Assembly: GCF_028462125.1 (NCBI RefSeq)
Contig: NZ_CP115468.1
Location: 3,713,559 to 3,777,558, forward strand
DNA length: 64,000 nt
Source of the DNA: Leptospira sp. GIMC2001
GTDB taxonomy: Bacteria; Spirochaetota; Leptospiria; Leptospirales; Leptospiraceae
Direction of reading: 5' to 3'
Under the pieces are notes generated by a model. The model made no database searches. It saw only the letters and a program-made list of their open reading frames with translations, and was not told the DNA's origin. The translations under genes were made by a program, and so were the position numbers. Of the stretch, positions 47,321 to 56,685 are shown piece by piece. The stretch's first letter is position 1, and each line of letters begins with the position of its first letter.

Positions 47321-48016
47321 CTACTCGGAAGATTCTACGTCATCATTCAGTATATCTATTGTCGTTAAGCCGATCATAAAATCAAAGACCTCGGCAAGAT
47401 TTACACCGACTCGAGCACCACCATAGGCACCAATGAATACATCAATTTGCCAAATGTAGTTAGCAGGATATCCAAACGGTTTTTCTTTTTCTTTTGGAAG
47501 ATAGGCTCGAATTGATTCGTCCGCATCATCGCCCAAGATATTCTCAACCATCTTTTTTTGAAACTTTTCCTTCTTACGTTTCTTCCTGTCTTCAACCGGA
47601 TCATTTAAGAATGAAAAATATCTCATCTTATAACTTTTCTTGTTAGCCCTCTCATCTAGAAGTAGCGGAATCCCATTCTCGTCCGTCTGTAATTTACCTT
47701 CATCGTTCCGGATTGGCTCACCTGAATAAAAAAACTCACCACCTAGAAATCCGAAGACCAATTGCTGAGTGCGGTATTTTCCAAAATCTCCACCCCGAAG
47801 ACCAATTCCAGAACCTAAATCTCGTTTACCAAGTTCACTCTCTCCACCTGCAAAATATATACCTAAAGGTAGAGGACCAACTCGGACTCCAACGCCATAA
47901 ACAGGTGTTTCCAAACCAAATTGGACGATATCTTGCAAATCTTTTCGACGGTTTTCCCTGTAAGAGGCACATTGTGTAATAAAAATCAGAATAAGTGCGA
48001 TATGAATTCGGTGCAT
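47321..48016 (-). CDS. Spirochaete-type lipoprotein, unknown
   Basis: 231 residues with signal peptide MHRIHIALILIFITQC and a lipobox ITQC-A. The mature part is Gly-rich (VYGVGVRVGPLPLGIYFAGG, SGIGLRGGDFG) followed by a highly charged Lys/Arg/Glu region (about 125-165) and a hydrophobic end (IDVFIGAYGGARVGVNLAEVFDF). I know similar leptospiral lipoproteins only as hypothetical. Its start faces the WYL gene across 52 bp. Confidence 0.7.
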   Translation of the reverse strand: MHRIHIALILIFITQCASYRENRRKDLQDIVQFGLETPVYGVGVRVGPLPLGIYFAGGESELGKRDLGSGIGLRGGDFGKYRTQQLVFGFLGGEFFYSGEPIRNDEGKLQTDENGIPLLLDERANKKSYKMRYFSFLNDPVEDRKKRKKEKFQKKMVENILGDDADESIRAYLPKEKEKPFGYPANYIWQIDVFIGAYGGARVGVNLAEVFDFMIGLTTIDILNDDVESSE

Positions 48017-48068
48017 TTACATTCTAAAAACGCTTGCTAGACAAGGTCTGCAAGGAAAAAAATAGAAT

Positions 48069-49115
48069 ATGCAAGAGGACATCGAACTAGGCATAGATCC
48101 CTACCCAATCAATGATACGGAATCTAGGCTAATTACATTATTATTTACACTTTTGAAATATCCTCAAGGACTTACTTACCAACGGATTCGTTCTTATATT
48201 CCAGATCATTACAACAATGAAAATCAGGAATCTGATCAGAAAAAATTACATAGAGATATGGAAGAACTCAGTAAGCTTGGATTTCCTGCTTATTTCCACC
48301 GAGAGACCAATACCTACCATGTAGACGGGGATACTCCTGAATCAAAATTACAATTTAGCCATGAAGAATTGGAATCTCTATCTATGGCGTTGATTTCAAA
48401 GGCCATGCAAGAAGGTGGCAATTTCAAATCTGCAAACGATTTCGAAATCAAATCACTTGCACAAAAAGTATTCGGTGGGAATACCAAGATTCATACAGAG
48501 TTCCATAAAAAAATTTGGACAAATCATAAACAAAATTTATCTTCCAAAGTTTCGGAATCAGAAGAAGATGATTCTCAAAATGATACAATCACTGAAACCA
48601 TATTGTATTCTATAAAATCCAAAATCCCGATCAAGATTCAATATGAAAGAAAATATGGAATTCCTGTTATGCGAGAAATAGATCCAGTTCAATTGATTCG
48701 AAAAAATTCTCAGGATTTCTACCTTTATGCATTTGATAGAGAAAAGCTAGACTATAGGAATTTCTTAATTCCTTGTATAACAAAAATTATAAAATTAGAA
48801 ACCAATTTTTTTAAAAATCATGCAACAAAGAAACCTTTTCAAAATTTTCATCCATTGATGTTTCCTTTTCATGATCCAATAGAAATTGAAATTAAGATCC
48901 AAGAATCATATGCTGATCTATTAAAAGACTATTTGAATTCAGTCGATTTCCAATCCAAACAAAATATAATCAGTTTCAAATCTACAAATTCTAAAGCGAT
49001 ATTTGCATTTCTTCTAAAAAACGAAAATATCATTCTAGGTTTAGAGCCAAAATCGGTGAGAGATGAATATGAACTGTATTTGAATAAGATTTCATCGCTT
49101 CATAAGACTGCATGA
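48069..49115 (+). CDS. WYL-domain helix-turn-helix regulator
   Basis: 348 residues: an N-terminal winged helix (LITLLFTLLKYPQGLTYQRIRSYIP, with the WYL-family phrase KLHRDMEELSKLGFPAYF), a central WYL-like sensor domain (KIPIKIQYERKYGIPVMREIDPVQLI, YLYAFDREKLDYRNFLI) and a C-terminal WCX-type region. Such regulators bind nucleotides or DNA ends and are frequent beside defence or DNA-damage genes. It overlaps the DUF2779 nuclease gene by ATGA, so they are translated together. Confidence 0.8.
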   Translation: MQEDIELGIDPYPINDTESRLITLLFTLLKYPQGLTYQRIRSYIPDHYNNENQESDQKKLHRDMEELSKLGFPAYFHRETNTYHVDGDTPESKLQFSHEELESLSMALISKAMQEGGNFKSANDFEIKSLAQKVFGGNTKIHTEFHKKIWTNHKQNLSSKVSESEEDDSQNDTITETILYSIKSKIPIKIQYERKYGIPVMREIDPVQLIRKNSQDFYLYAFDREKLDYRNFLIPCITKIIKLETNFFKNHATKKPFQNFHPLMFPFHDPIEIEIKIQESYADLLKDYLNSVDFQSKQNIISFKSTNSKAIFAFLLKNENIILGLEPKSVRDEYELYLNKISSLHKTA

Positions 49116-50602
49116 CAGATCCTAAACCATCTTTTCGATTTATAACTAAATCTAAATTGTTAAATTTGAATCGATGTGAGAATCTATTTAGATTCAATTT
49201 GTTGTATAAAGATCAGAGAAAGGTAAAATCATTCGAAGAGAATTTTGGTTTAGAGAATGATCGTGTTCGTGCGCTAGCCTGTTCTCAATATCCCGAAGGA
49301 ATTCATATTCCAAAGTATGGAGATATACAATTAGCCGCGATTGAAACTAGAAGAAATCTAGAACTATTCAAAACAATATTCCATCCTGTTCTAATTTATG
49401 AAGATCTGATATCATCTCCTGATATGCTAATTCATATAGGCGATGGCGTATACGATGTATGGGAAATTAGCACATCAATAAATACTAAGCGTGATTTCGA
49501 ATTGAGCTTTGCTTATCATAAGAAAGTTTTAGAATTTGAGAATATTAAAATAAATCGTTATATGGGAATAAAAATCAATTCGGAATATGAATTGGATGGA
49601 GATTTGGATCTGAGTAATTTTTTTATTACAAAAGATTTCTCTGATAAGTTGTTGAAGCACTCAGAAACTATTGAATTGTTGATAAACCAAATTCGTCAAA
49701 TTCGAGATGGTCAAGAAGTTTCTACACCGAAATCTCAATGCCAGAGTTATAAGGTGTGCTCTTATACGGAATTGTGTTTTCCTAATTTAGATTCTGGTGA
49801 CATCTTTACTCTAAGAGAGTCAGCGAAAACTGCAGTTGATTTGTATCATAGTGGTATCTTTCATCTCAAAGATATTCCTGATAATACAGAACTCTCGGAT
49901 AAACAAAAAATTCAGATTGCTACATCTAGATCTAATCTTCCTCACCAAGATACGAATAATATTTCTTTATTTTTGGATCGATTGAAATTTCCAATTTACT
50001 ATTTGGATTTCGAAACAATCAATCCTCAGATTCCATTCTATCAAAAATCAAAACCTTACCAACATATTCCATTTTTATTTTCTTTGCATAAATGGAACGG
50101 TGATTTTTCTACTGAACCTGAACACTTTGACTATATTCAAGAAGATTTCAATGATCCTCGTCCTGGAATTCTAAAACAACTTTCAAAAATCATTGAGCCA
50201 GGAGGAACAATTCTCTGCTTCAACGATTTCTTCGAAAAGCGTTGCTTACAAGAATCGACTCAAGCTTATCCTGAATATAAGAGCTGGTTTGAATCTATTC
50301 GTTCTTTTTTCTTAGATGCTGCTATTCCATTTAAGTCTCTTGATTACTATAGTCCAGATCAACATGGCAGTGCCTCGCTCAAAGATATTTTACCTGCATT
50401 GACTGGAGCTTCACATAGTCACCTTGATATACAAAATGGTCATGCAGCTAATCTTGAGTATTTGAAATTGATAAGAACTGGCGAAGAAAATTTGGAAGTC
50501 AAGAAAATCATCTGGAATAGACTAAGGGAGTACTGTAAAATGGATACATATGCTCTTTATCTAATTCACAAAAAATTGACAGAGATAGTGAATCAGAAAT
50601 AA
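49112..50602 (+). CDS. DUF2779-type nuclease: RecB-like domain plus RNase H-like exonuclease
   Basis: 496 residues. The N-terminal half has a Cas4/RecB-like fold: an early Cys (NLNRCENLF), the acidic motif SPDMLIHIGDG, YDVWEISTS, and a C-terminal Cys cluster QCQSYKVCSYTELCF that could hold an iron-sulphur site. The second half is a DEDD-type 3'-5' exonuclease-like domain (YYLDFETINPQIPFY, ILCFNDFFEKRCL, DLKDI-type SLKDILPALTG, YCKMDTYALYLI). The layout matches DUF2779 proteins. Its WYL partner suggests a role in DNA damage or nucleic-acid defence, but none is proved here. Confidence 0.8.
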   Translation: MTDPKPSFRFITKSKLLNLNRCENLFRFNLLYKDQRKVKSFEENFGLENDRVRALACSQYPEGIHIPKYGDIQLAAIETRRNLELFKTIFHPVLIYEDLISSPDMLIHIGDGVYDVWEISTSINTKRDFELSFAYHKKVLEFENIKINRYMGIKINSEYELDGDLDLSNFFITKDFSDKLLKHSETIELLINQIRQIRDGQEVSTPKSQCQSYKVCSYTELCFPNLDSGDIFTLRESAKTAVDLYHSGIFHLKDIPDNTELSDKQKIQIATSRSNLPHQDTNNISLFLDRLKFPIYYLDFETINPQIPFYQKSKPYQHIPFLFSLHKWNGDFSTEPEHFDYIQEDFNDPRPGILKQLSKIIEPGGTILCFNDFFEKRCLQESTQAYPEYKSWFESIRSFFLDAAIPFKSLDYYSPDQHGSASLKDILPALTGASHSHLDIQNGHAANLEYLKLIRTGEENLEVKKIIWNRLREYCKMDTYALYLIHKKLTEIVNQK

Positions 50603-50623
50603 ACAGCAAAGATAGAGGGTTGT

Positions 50624-51655
50624 ATGGTCGGAATTCAACGTTTTTTTTTAAAGCTTGTCCTTGCGCTCCCGTATTCATGGAAATTGAAAATAGCTGGAGG
50701 CGAACTCATCAAAATCCAAGGCAAAGAGCTCGACATAGATATGCAAATTGTCTGCAAACTCAGTCGATTCAATCCGAAAATAGAGAACTATAAGCCAACC
50801 AAAGCAAGAAAAATTTTTGCCCAATCAATGGCGATCCTTATGCAGTCCCCGAATGCTCTTCCAAAAGTTGAAACGACCGTAATAGGTGGATTAGGTGACT
50901 CTTTTAAAATTAGAATTTATAACTCAGATCCAACACGAGATAAGCATCCTATTATAGTTTATTTACATGGCGGTGGTCATGTTGTTGGTGATATTGATAC
51001 TTATGACAATATCTGCCGCTATCTCGCTCACCGTACACCTTGTATGGTTTTTTCAGTTGATTATCGTCGAGCACCTGAATTTCCTTTTCCAACTCCATTA
51101 GAAGATTGTTATAGAGCATACCAATGGGTCAAAAACAATGCATATCGATTGGGAGGCAATCCTGAGAAGATTGCAATAGTAGGAGATAGCGCCGGCGGTA
51201 ACTTAGCGCTTGCTACATCATTAAAATTGAAAAATGAAGGACAAATTTTACCGAATTTTCTTGGACTCATTTATCCAGTTGCTGAAATGTCTCGCGAATA
51301 CCCTTCCTACCAAACATTCAGTGATGGCTTCTTACTTACTCGAAATTTACTGCGCTGGTTTCGTTCTAACTATTGCTCAAAAGAATCAGACAGATTAAAC
51401 CCGCTAGCTAGTCCATTGCAAGCAGACAATTTTGTAGGATTTCCCAATTGTTATGTCTCAACGGCAGGATTTGATCCACTGTCTGACGAGGACAAAGAAC
51501 TAGTTCAAAAATTAAGTAAATCTGGTGTAAAAGTCACGTATTCCGATTTCCCAGGAATGGTGCATGGATATTTTAATATGGGCGATTTTATTCCTTCGGC
51601 AAGAGAAGCTGTTGATGATTTGTTGAAATTTATAAAAACCGAATGGTCAACTTAA
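50624..51655 (+). CDS. Lipase/esterase of the hormone-sensitive-lipase family
   Basis: 343 residues. Oxyanion-hole HGGG at residues 115-118, nucleophile Ser189 in GDSAGG, Asp and His in the C-terminal region (STAGFDPLSDED and MVHGYFNM). Together these define the HSL group of cytosolic or membrane-associated esterases. Substrate unknown. A short hydrophobic N-terminus (IQRFFLKLVLALPYSW) may attach it to membrane. It follows the nuclease gene by 21 bp. Confidence 0.88.
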   Translation: MVGIQRFFLKLVLALPYSWKLKIAGGELIKIQGKELDIDMQIVCKLSRFNPKIENYKPTKARKIFAQSMAILMQSPNALPKVETTVIGGLGDSFKIRIYNSDPTRDKHPIIVYLHGGGHVVGDIDTYDNICRYLAHRTPCMVFSVDYRRAPEFPFPTPLEDCYRAYQWVKNNAYRLGGNPEKIAIVGDSAGGNLALATSLKLKNEGQILPNFLGLIYPVAEMSREYPSYQTFSDGFLLTRNLLRWFRSNYCSKESDRLNPLASPLQADNFVGFPNCYVSTAGFDPLSDEDKELVQKLSKSGVKVTYSDFPGMVHGYFNMGDFIPSAREAVDDLLKFIKTEWST

Positions 51656-51699
51656 AGACCGACCAAGGCGGTTTCGATAATAGAAAGCAGGGGTATTCT

Positions 51700-52509
51700 A
51701 TGAAATCCGCAATTAAATTCATACTTATAATTCTAGCATCATTAACTATATTGGTTCATTCCGTATATTCAGAAAAAACCAAAGCGATGACTTATAAAGA
51801 AAGGGAAACAGAGAAACAGATTGATGCGCAGAGAAAATCTGGTTTCTCGGATGTAGAAATTGATACTTTGCATGAATCGATTTCTACTAACCTTCAAGAA
51901 ATTAAAAAATTACGGGATATGGGAGTGGAGAAGCAGAGTGCTATCTATCTCACCGATATCCCAGCAACTGACACTGATATTTTCAAAACGGACAAAGATG
52001 GTAAAACATACATTCAATTTGCATTACCCCAAGGTCAGTCTTATGTTGATTGGCCAAAAATCTATTTATACGACGGCGTTGGATTTATCTACCCAAGTGA
52101 AGACTATAGCCAACTAGATAAAATTGTTCTAATGTTTCGAAGAGTGAATGCGGAAGGTCAGCAATACACTAAAGAAATGCGCCGCTTGATAAACCCAACA
52201 CCTAAAAACAGCGTTACCAATGAAGATGGTACAGTTAGTACGGATTCCAACTCGGATATTCAATTAGAATATTATCAATCCATGACTTCCAACACTGTAT
52301 GGCCTGATAAACCAATTTTGGATAATGAGCCAGATGTAAAGATGGAATTGAACAATGCGGACAATCTGTTACCTTATGAGAAACAGAAATTGATAATGCA
52401 TCAATATAAAAAAATTCTTCGTAAAGTTGATAAGATTGTAGCTCTAAGGTTGCGCGGACTTCAACTAGATCAGAGAAGAATGGTAACAAAAATGTTGGAA
52501 TATAAATAG
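51700..52509 (+). CDS. Exported protein, coiled coil plus beta-sandwich (sheath-like candidate)
   Basis: 269 residues from the ATG at 51700; the longer frame from 51643 lacks signal character. The signal peptide ends ILVHSVYS-EK. Residues 25-75 are a charged helix (YKERETEKQIDAQRKSGFS), followed by a strand-rich domain (TYIQFALPQGQSYVDWPKI, YLYDGVGFIYPSEDY, KIVLMFRRVNAEG) and a helical C-terminus. This looks like a spirochaetal periplasmic filament or sheath protein, but I cannot assign it to a named family. Its last bases lead into a hairpin before the phospholipase gene. Confidence 0.65.
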   Translation: MKSAIKFILIILASLTILVHSVYSEKTKAMTYKERETEKQIDAQRKSGFSDVEIDTLHESISTNLQEIKKLRDMGVEKQSAIYLTDIPATDTDIFKTDKDGKTYIQFALPQGQSYVDWPKIYLYDGVGFIYPSEDYSQLDKIVLMFRRVNAEGQQYTKEMRRLINPTPKNSVTNEDGTVSTDSNSDIQLEYYQSMTSNTVWPDKPILDNEPDVKMELNNADNLLPYEKQKLIMHQYKKILRKVDKIVALRLRGLQLDQRRMVTKMLEYK

Positions 52510-52510
52510 A

Positions 52511-52527
52511 CCCTATTTAATATAGGG
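52511..52527 (+). promoter_or_regulatory. Hairpin covering the ribosome site of the phospholipase-like gene
   Basis: CCCTAT (52511-52516) pairs with ATAGGG (52522-52527). The AGGG half is also the best Shine-Dalgarno for the ATG at 52530, so translation might be gated. The stem is short. Confidence 0.3.
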
Positions 52528-52529
52528 CT

Positions 52530-53864
52530 ATGATTCTAAAAACTATTGTCTTTCTAGGAATATTTCTAACATACAATCTGTACGCTTGGGGCGAACATCC
52601 TTTAGGTAGTTATCCCGCGCTTCAAGCTCTGAAAGAATTAAAAGATTCCAAGCCAGTCAAAGTAGAATCGCTTGAAGATTTTCTCATCAAAGAAGAAAGC
52701 AAACTTGCAGAACTATTAGAGTTACAAGAAAAATGGCTGCAAGCTAATGTATCTCCCTATAAGCATAGACCCGATGAATTGAAATTTATTGCGAATGGCG
52801 ATCGCAAGACAATCAAAGAAAGATTCTTCAATTCAATCCGAGTGAATCCTAATTTCAAAACGCTATCCTATGTTCAACAATTACCTAACAAAAATCAAAG
52901 CAATTGCAATCGACTGAATATCAATAAGGTCACCGTATTTCATGATAACTCTTTCTGGAACAATGTGAAAATATGTGAAATAAAACCTGGAAGTTTTGTT
53001 CACCCAATCGATGTTATAGCAACAGCAACCGACGAACCAGACTTCGGATTAGATATTGGTCTATTCGAAAACAATGAAACTTCACATGGCGGTATTTATG
53101 GATTTGGAGTTCAAGCATTTGGAAATCCAAAATTAGAATTCTCAAGTCAGACACCTTTTCATATCGGATTCTTTCATGAAAATTTTGTAGTCTTCGGACT
53201 AGCAGGCTTTTTAAAAGAAAACTACCCGCATATTCGTGCTTATCAATATTTGGAATTAGCCAAATTCGCTTTTGCATCAGGTCATGATTACTGGGGACAT
53301 AGATTTCTTGGATGGGGCTCACATTATATTCAAGATCTAACTCAACCATATCACTCAACAGTATCACCAAATGCAAGTACTGGTGGAATGCTATGGAAAA
53401 ATACAATTGCTATGATTGGATTTCCGCAATCCAAAGATGATATGATTCAGCTTTTATCAAACCGTCATTTGGTTTTAGAAGACATTCAAAGAAATTTATT
53501 GATCAAAATACACAGTGAATCCGATTTTGATCATATTCTTTTTAAATCCTTTCAACAAATTGATAATGACAGTAAATATCCAGAGGTCGATTACTTCTAT
53601 TCGATTCAATCGGTCGCAAAAGAATCAAATTCTAAATCTAAAATCATTGATTCCTTAATATCAGAAGAAGTTCCAGCGTTGTATGTGAATGACCCGACAT
53701 ATTCATATGATAGTCATGACGGTAAAACTAATATTTATCAGATTTTGAAATCGGACCACAAACAAGTTCTAATTAATTTTGAAAAACCTTTAGCTGAACT
53801 ATTTAAAGCCTTTGGATCACATACAAGAAATTATGTTCGCGCAGGACTCAAAGAAAGAAGATAA
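52530..53864 (+). CDS. Zinc-dependent phospholipase C / S1-P1 nuclease-fold protein
   Basis: 444 residues. The signal peptide ends FLTYNLYA, immediately before WGEHP, consistent with the N-terminal Trp zinc ligand of this fold. The zinc motif HxxxDxxxPxH is visible at His265, Asp269, Pro273 and His275 (GSHYIQDLTQPYHS). Earlier, FASGHDYWGHRFLGWG gives further His and Asp ligands. The family hydrolyses phospholipids or nucleotides outside the cell. The N-terminal 130 residues before the core are extra. Confidence 0.7.
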   Translation: MILKTIVFLGIFLTYNLYAWGEHPLGSYPALQALKELKDSKPVKVESLEDFLIKEESKLAELLELQEKWLQANVSPYKHRPDELKFIANGDRKTIKERFFNSIRVNPNFKTLSYVQQLPNKNQSNCNRLNINKVTVFHDNSFWNNVKICEIKPGSFVHPIDVIATATDEPDFGLDIGLFENNETSHGGIYGFGVQAFGNPKLEFSSQTPFHIGFFHENFVVFGLAGFLKENYPHIRAYQYLELAKFAFASGHDYWGHRFLGWGSHYIQDLTQPYHSTVSPNASTGGMLWKNTIAMIGFPQSKDDMIQLLSNRHLVLEDIQRNLLIKIHSESDFDHILFKSFQQIDNDSKYPEVDYFYSIQSVAKESNSKSKIIDSLISEEVPALYVNDPTYSYDSHDGKTNIYQILKSDHKQVLINFEKPLAELFKAFGSHTRNYVRAGLKERR

Positions 53865-53974
53865 ATTTTCGAATAAATGGACTTTTTGTAACCTTTACCT
53901 TCAGTTTGAGAATTAAATCAATATCTAGAGTCGGATTTCTTTAGATTTGTATTTAATTTGCGGGGTTTCTAAGA

Positions 53975-54382
53975 ATGCTAAATGTATTTTATTGGATATT
54001 TAAGATAGTTACTTCTCTAATAATTCTCCAAACTTTGTTTTTCAAGTTCACTGGGGCGCAAGAGTCTATTTTTATTTTTGAGAAAATGGGATTAGAACCT
54101 ATAGGCAGAATTGGATCAGGAATTTTTGAATTAATTGCTATAATTTTGCTTTGGAATCCAAAAACATCAATTCTGGGTGCCCTCTCGATTATTTTTATTA
54201 TGCTAGGAGCGATCGCAAGCCACATTTTTATTCTAGGAATTGAAGTTCAGGACGACAAAGGTCTGTTATTCGGTCTTGCTCTTACTTCTTTTGTAGGCGG
54301 ATGCTATCTTTTTTGGTATTCTATGTATAAAAATAAAACGCAAAGTGTGGAATTTTCAAAAAAACTATTTCTGAATGAGTAA
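53975..54382 (+). CDS. DoxX-like membrane protein
   Basis: 135 residues with four membrane helices (IVTSLIILQTLFFKFTGA, IGSGIFELIAIILL, LGALSIIFIMLGAIASHIFIL, LFGLALTSFVGGCYLFW), the DoxX pattern with E-L-I in helix two. Possibly a redox or quinone partner. Its end overlaps the converging small ORF by 18 bp. Confidence 0.8.
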   Translation: MLNVFYWIFKIVTSLIILQTLFFKFTGAQESIFIFEKMGLEPIGRIGSGIFELIAIILLWNPKTSILGALSIIFIMLGAIASHIFILGIEVQDDKGLLFGLALTSFVGGCYLFWYSMYKNKTQSVEFSKKLFLNE

Positions 54383-54574
54383 CTGAGAAATTGTTCTCTC
54401 ATCGGTTACATATTTTTTCTTAAGATAGAAAATCGCATTATTAATAAAGCGAGGAGTTTGCTTACCAGCATCAAGAAGATCCAATTTGATACTCGTCAAT
54501 TCGTCTATGGTAGTCAGAGCCAAAATCCTTTGGCTCTGATGGGTTTCAAATTCATCTTCCATATCAAAATTCAT
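54365..54574 (-). CDS. Small hypothetical protein (69 aa)
   Basis: 69 acidic-to-basic helical residues, with no signal or membrane segment and composition like a real protein (DELTSIKLDLLDAGKQTPRF, YLKKKYVTDERTISQLL). It lies 43 bp downstream of the split MFS gene on the same strand and overlaps doxX at its end. No good ribosome site. An imperfect palindrome ATTCTAAT-ATTA-ATTAGAAT (54586-54605) lies just upstream of its start. Confidence 0.5.
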   Translation of the reverse strand: MNFDMEDEFETHQSQRILALTTIDELTSIKLDLLDAGKQTPRFINNAIFYLKKKYVTDERTISQLLIQK

Positions 54575-54617
54575 AATGAATATAGATTCTAATATTAATT
54601 AGAATTCATTCCCCTAG

Positions 54618-55308
54618 TTAACCCTTAGACGGTTCCTGGAATGCCTTAGCTTGTTCAATTCCTCGTTTCTCATCGACAAAGTAATTCACAAGCAATGATA
54701 AGAAATAAAACAGCGCAACAATTAGGAATGAATTTCGTAGAGTCATAATTGTTTGTAGACCGCCGAGTGCCAATAGACCTAAGGCAGAAGCTACTTTACC
54801 AGACAAGCCCCATAATCCATAGAATTCTCCAGTTTTGGTTGGAGGTGAGAACAATCCGACAATAGCTCTACTTGCTGACTGAGTTGCACCCATACCCAAT
54901 CCAGCTAAGATTGCAATTGCTATAAAAACCCATTGTGTTGTCCATTTCAGACCTAATGATACAGCAAAATATGTAATATCATTCACAAAGTAAATTAACA
55001 TGCAAGTTGTTATCCATAGAATCAATGTTAGATTAAATGTTTTTTTAGCACCATAACCATCTTGCAATGCTCCAAAAGCAAAGGCACCAATAGCAGCTGA
55101 AATTTGGAGAAATATAAACATGAATGCAACTTGTTCAGAGGATAATTTTATTTCTTGTTCGCCATAGATAAATGCAAATCCTATAACAATTCCATGAGAT
55201 GCCATTGCAAAAAACAACGCGACTAAATAGATCATAAGATCTTTGAATTGAGAAGCATCTTTTAGAGTTTTCACAACTACATTCGTAGCATGACCTAAAT
55301 ACGAAAAG
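54618..55308 (-). pseudogene. C-terminal half of an MFS transporter (UMF1/BtlA-like) split by an IS element
   Basis: Reads in frame from YLGHATNVVV next to the IS to the stop at 54618. It contains the last six membrane helices (MIYLVALFFAMASHGIVIG, FIFLQISAAIGAFAFG, LGMGATQSASRAIVGLFSP). It joins exactly with the N-terminal half at 56687-57351 when the IS and one 9-bp repeat are removed, giving 448 residues. A GTG inside (55274) could restart a 218-residue fragment but it would lack half the fold. Confidence 0.9.
55300..55308. repeat. Target-site duplication, left copy
   Basis: TACGAAAAG, identical to 56687-56695, flanks the insertion sequence. Nine bases fits IS256-family elements. Confidence 0.9.
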
Positions 55309-55338
55309 GAGATTGTCCCAAAAACCGTTAGAAATCAA

Positions 55339-56595
55339 TTAGGCGGATAAAGATATATTCATCTCTGTAAAGTTTTCTTCAATTACTTTTTTATTGGCTA
55401 AATAATTGGATAGAAATTTTTCTATTTCTTTGTATCCTTTTACTTTTCTGAAATGAAGCTCTTGTGCATATAGGAGAGCTGCTGTCCATCGTGTTGTCAT
55501 GTCTCGATTTTTACGCCACCTTTTTACTCGGTTCATTTGAAATCTTGGATGTGAAAAGGCTGAATCAATGGGATTCGTTGATTGAAATGTTTTTCGAATT
55601 TCGATTGGTAATTGGATTCTATGACAAGTCAATAGATTGTCTTGACCTTCTAACAGACTCATCTTAGCTGTTTCACTGATATTCCCTAACCAATGTTCCA
55701 TTGCTTTCAAAGATTCTTTAGCCTTCGAGTATTCATTCAAATTGAAAATTGCTTTATATTCAATTTGAAATTCATCATGATATTCTTTGGGCAAGCACGC
55801 TTTTATATTTCTCATTTTATGTAAAATACACCTTTGGTGATCATAGTTTTCACCAAAGTATTGCTTAATGCCTTTCTCAATTCCTTTTGAACCATCTGAG
55901 ACAACCAAAACCCGTTCAGTAAGTGAAATTTCACGATCTTGTAGTTTCCTTAAAGCAGATAATACTATTTCAGAATGTTCACTTGAGCCTTGTACCACCG
56001 ACAAAAAATGCTTGTGTCCTTCTTTATCTACACCTAATACAACTACTATCACTTCATCCGCTACATGAATACCATCAATGAAAATGGAAAAGAATTCTTT
56101 GCCTGGAAATTTTCTCGTATTCAGTTTGTTAAAATGTGCTCTAGAAGCATTTACAAATTCTCTGGATATCTTTGATTTTGAAACTCCAAGTTGCTCAGAT
56201 ACATCTTTCAAGCATTCTCTAAATCGCCGTGTCGTTAGACCAGATACCATCAGTTTGAAAACAATTTCTCCAAGATCTGCTTCGGATTTTAAATTTGCAT
56301 AGCTTTCTAGTAAAACTTCTTGTCCAGATTTTCTGACTCTTGGTTTTTTGATTTTATGTTTCTGACCCAATATTGGAACAAAAACATTCTCTGAACCTGC
56401 ACGATATGCTAGACTTTCTTCTACTTTACGGCTAAATCTTTTTCCGCATAGGGCTTCGATTTCCTCTTCCATGATCTCTTGGATAAATTCTAAGGATTTT
56501 TTTCGGATTTCAGTTTCTATGTTTGATTTTAAAAAAGATCGAAAACTATCAATATTCGATTGACTATTCGATGTGGTTGTGTTTTTATTTTTCAT
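55339..56595 (-). CDS. IS256-family (mutator-type) transposase
   Basis: 418 residues, intact. The catalytic region has IFIDGIHVAD (Asp174), VVSDGSKGI (Asp234) and the QRCILHKMRN signature of the family. The third acidic position should be Glu in the T-N-x-I-E motif, but the sequence reads STNPIDS, so Asp344 replaces Glu. The C-terminal VKRWRKNRDMTTRWTAALLYAQELHFRKVKGY is typical. The stop lies 30 bp from the left end of the element. Confidence 0.92.
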   Translation of the reverse strand: MKNKNTTTSNSQSNIDSFRSFLKSNIETEIRKKSLEFIQEIMEEEIEALCGKRFSRKVEESLAYRAGSENVFVPILGQKHKIKKPRVRKSGQEVLLESYANLKSEADLGEIVFKLMVSGLTTRRFRECLKDVSEQLGVSKSKISREFVNASRAHFNKLNTRKFPGKEFFSIFIDGIHVADEVIVVVLGVDKEGHKHFLSVVQGSSEHSEIVLSALRKLQDREISLTERVLVVSDGSKGIEKGIKQYFGENYDHQRCILHKMRNIKACLPKEYHDEFQIEYKAIFNLNEYSKAKESLKAMEHWLGNISETAKMSLLEGQDNLLTCHRIQLPIEIRKTFQSTNPIDSAFSHPRFQMNRVKRWRKNRDMTTRWTAALLYAQELHFRKVKGYKEIEKFLSNYLANKKVIEENFTEMNISLSA

Positions 56596-56599
56596 TGGT

Positions 56600-56649
56600 G
56601 GAACCCCTTTATGATTTTGTTGTCCAAAACTATATTATGGACGGGTTCC
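56600..56649 (-). promoter_or_regulatory. Hairpin sequestering the transposase ribosome site
   Basis: On the minus strand, GGAACCC (56649-56643) pairs with GGGTTCC (56606-56600), and inside GTCCA (56642-56638) pairs with TGGAC (56626-56622). The GGGG that serves as Shine-Dalgarno for the ATG at 56595 is in the stem. In other IS families such hairpins stop translation from read-through transcripts; the same role is inferred. Confidence 0.5.
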
Positions 56650-56685
56650 GCTTTTTTCAATTCCTAACGGTTTTTGAGTCTAGCT

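Noticed and set aside
55309..55320. IS boundary placed at the CAAAAACCG core with 8-bp flanks gattgtcc and agtctagct as target duplication
   Set aside because: Those flanks do not match. Moving the boundary out to GAG gives longer inverted repeats and a perfect 9-bp duplication TACGAAAAG, and restores the transporter frame.
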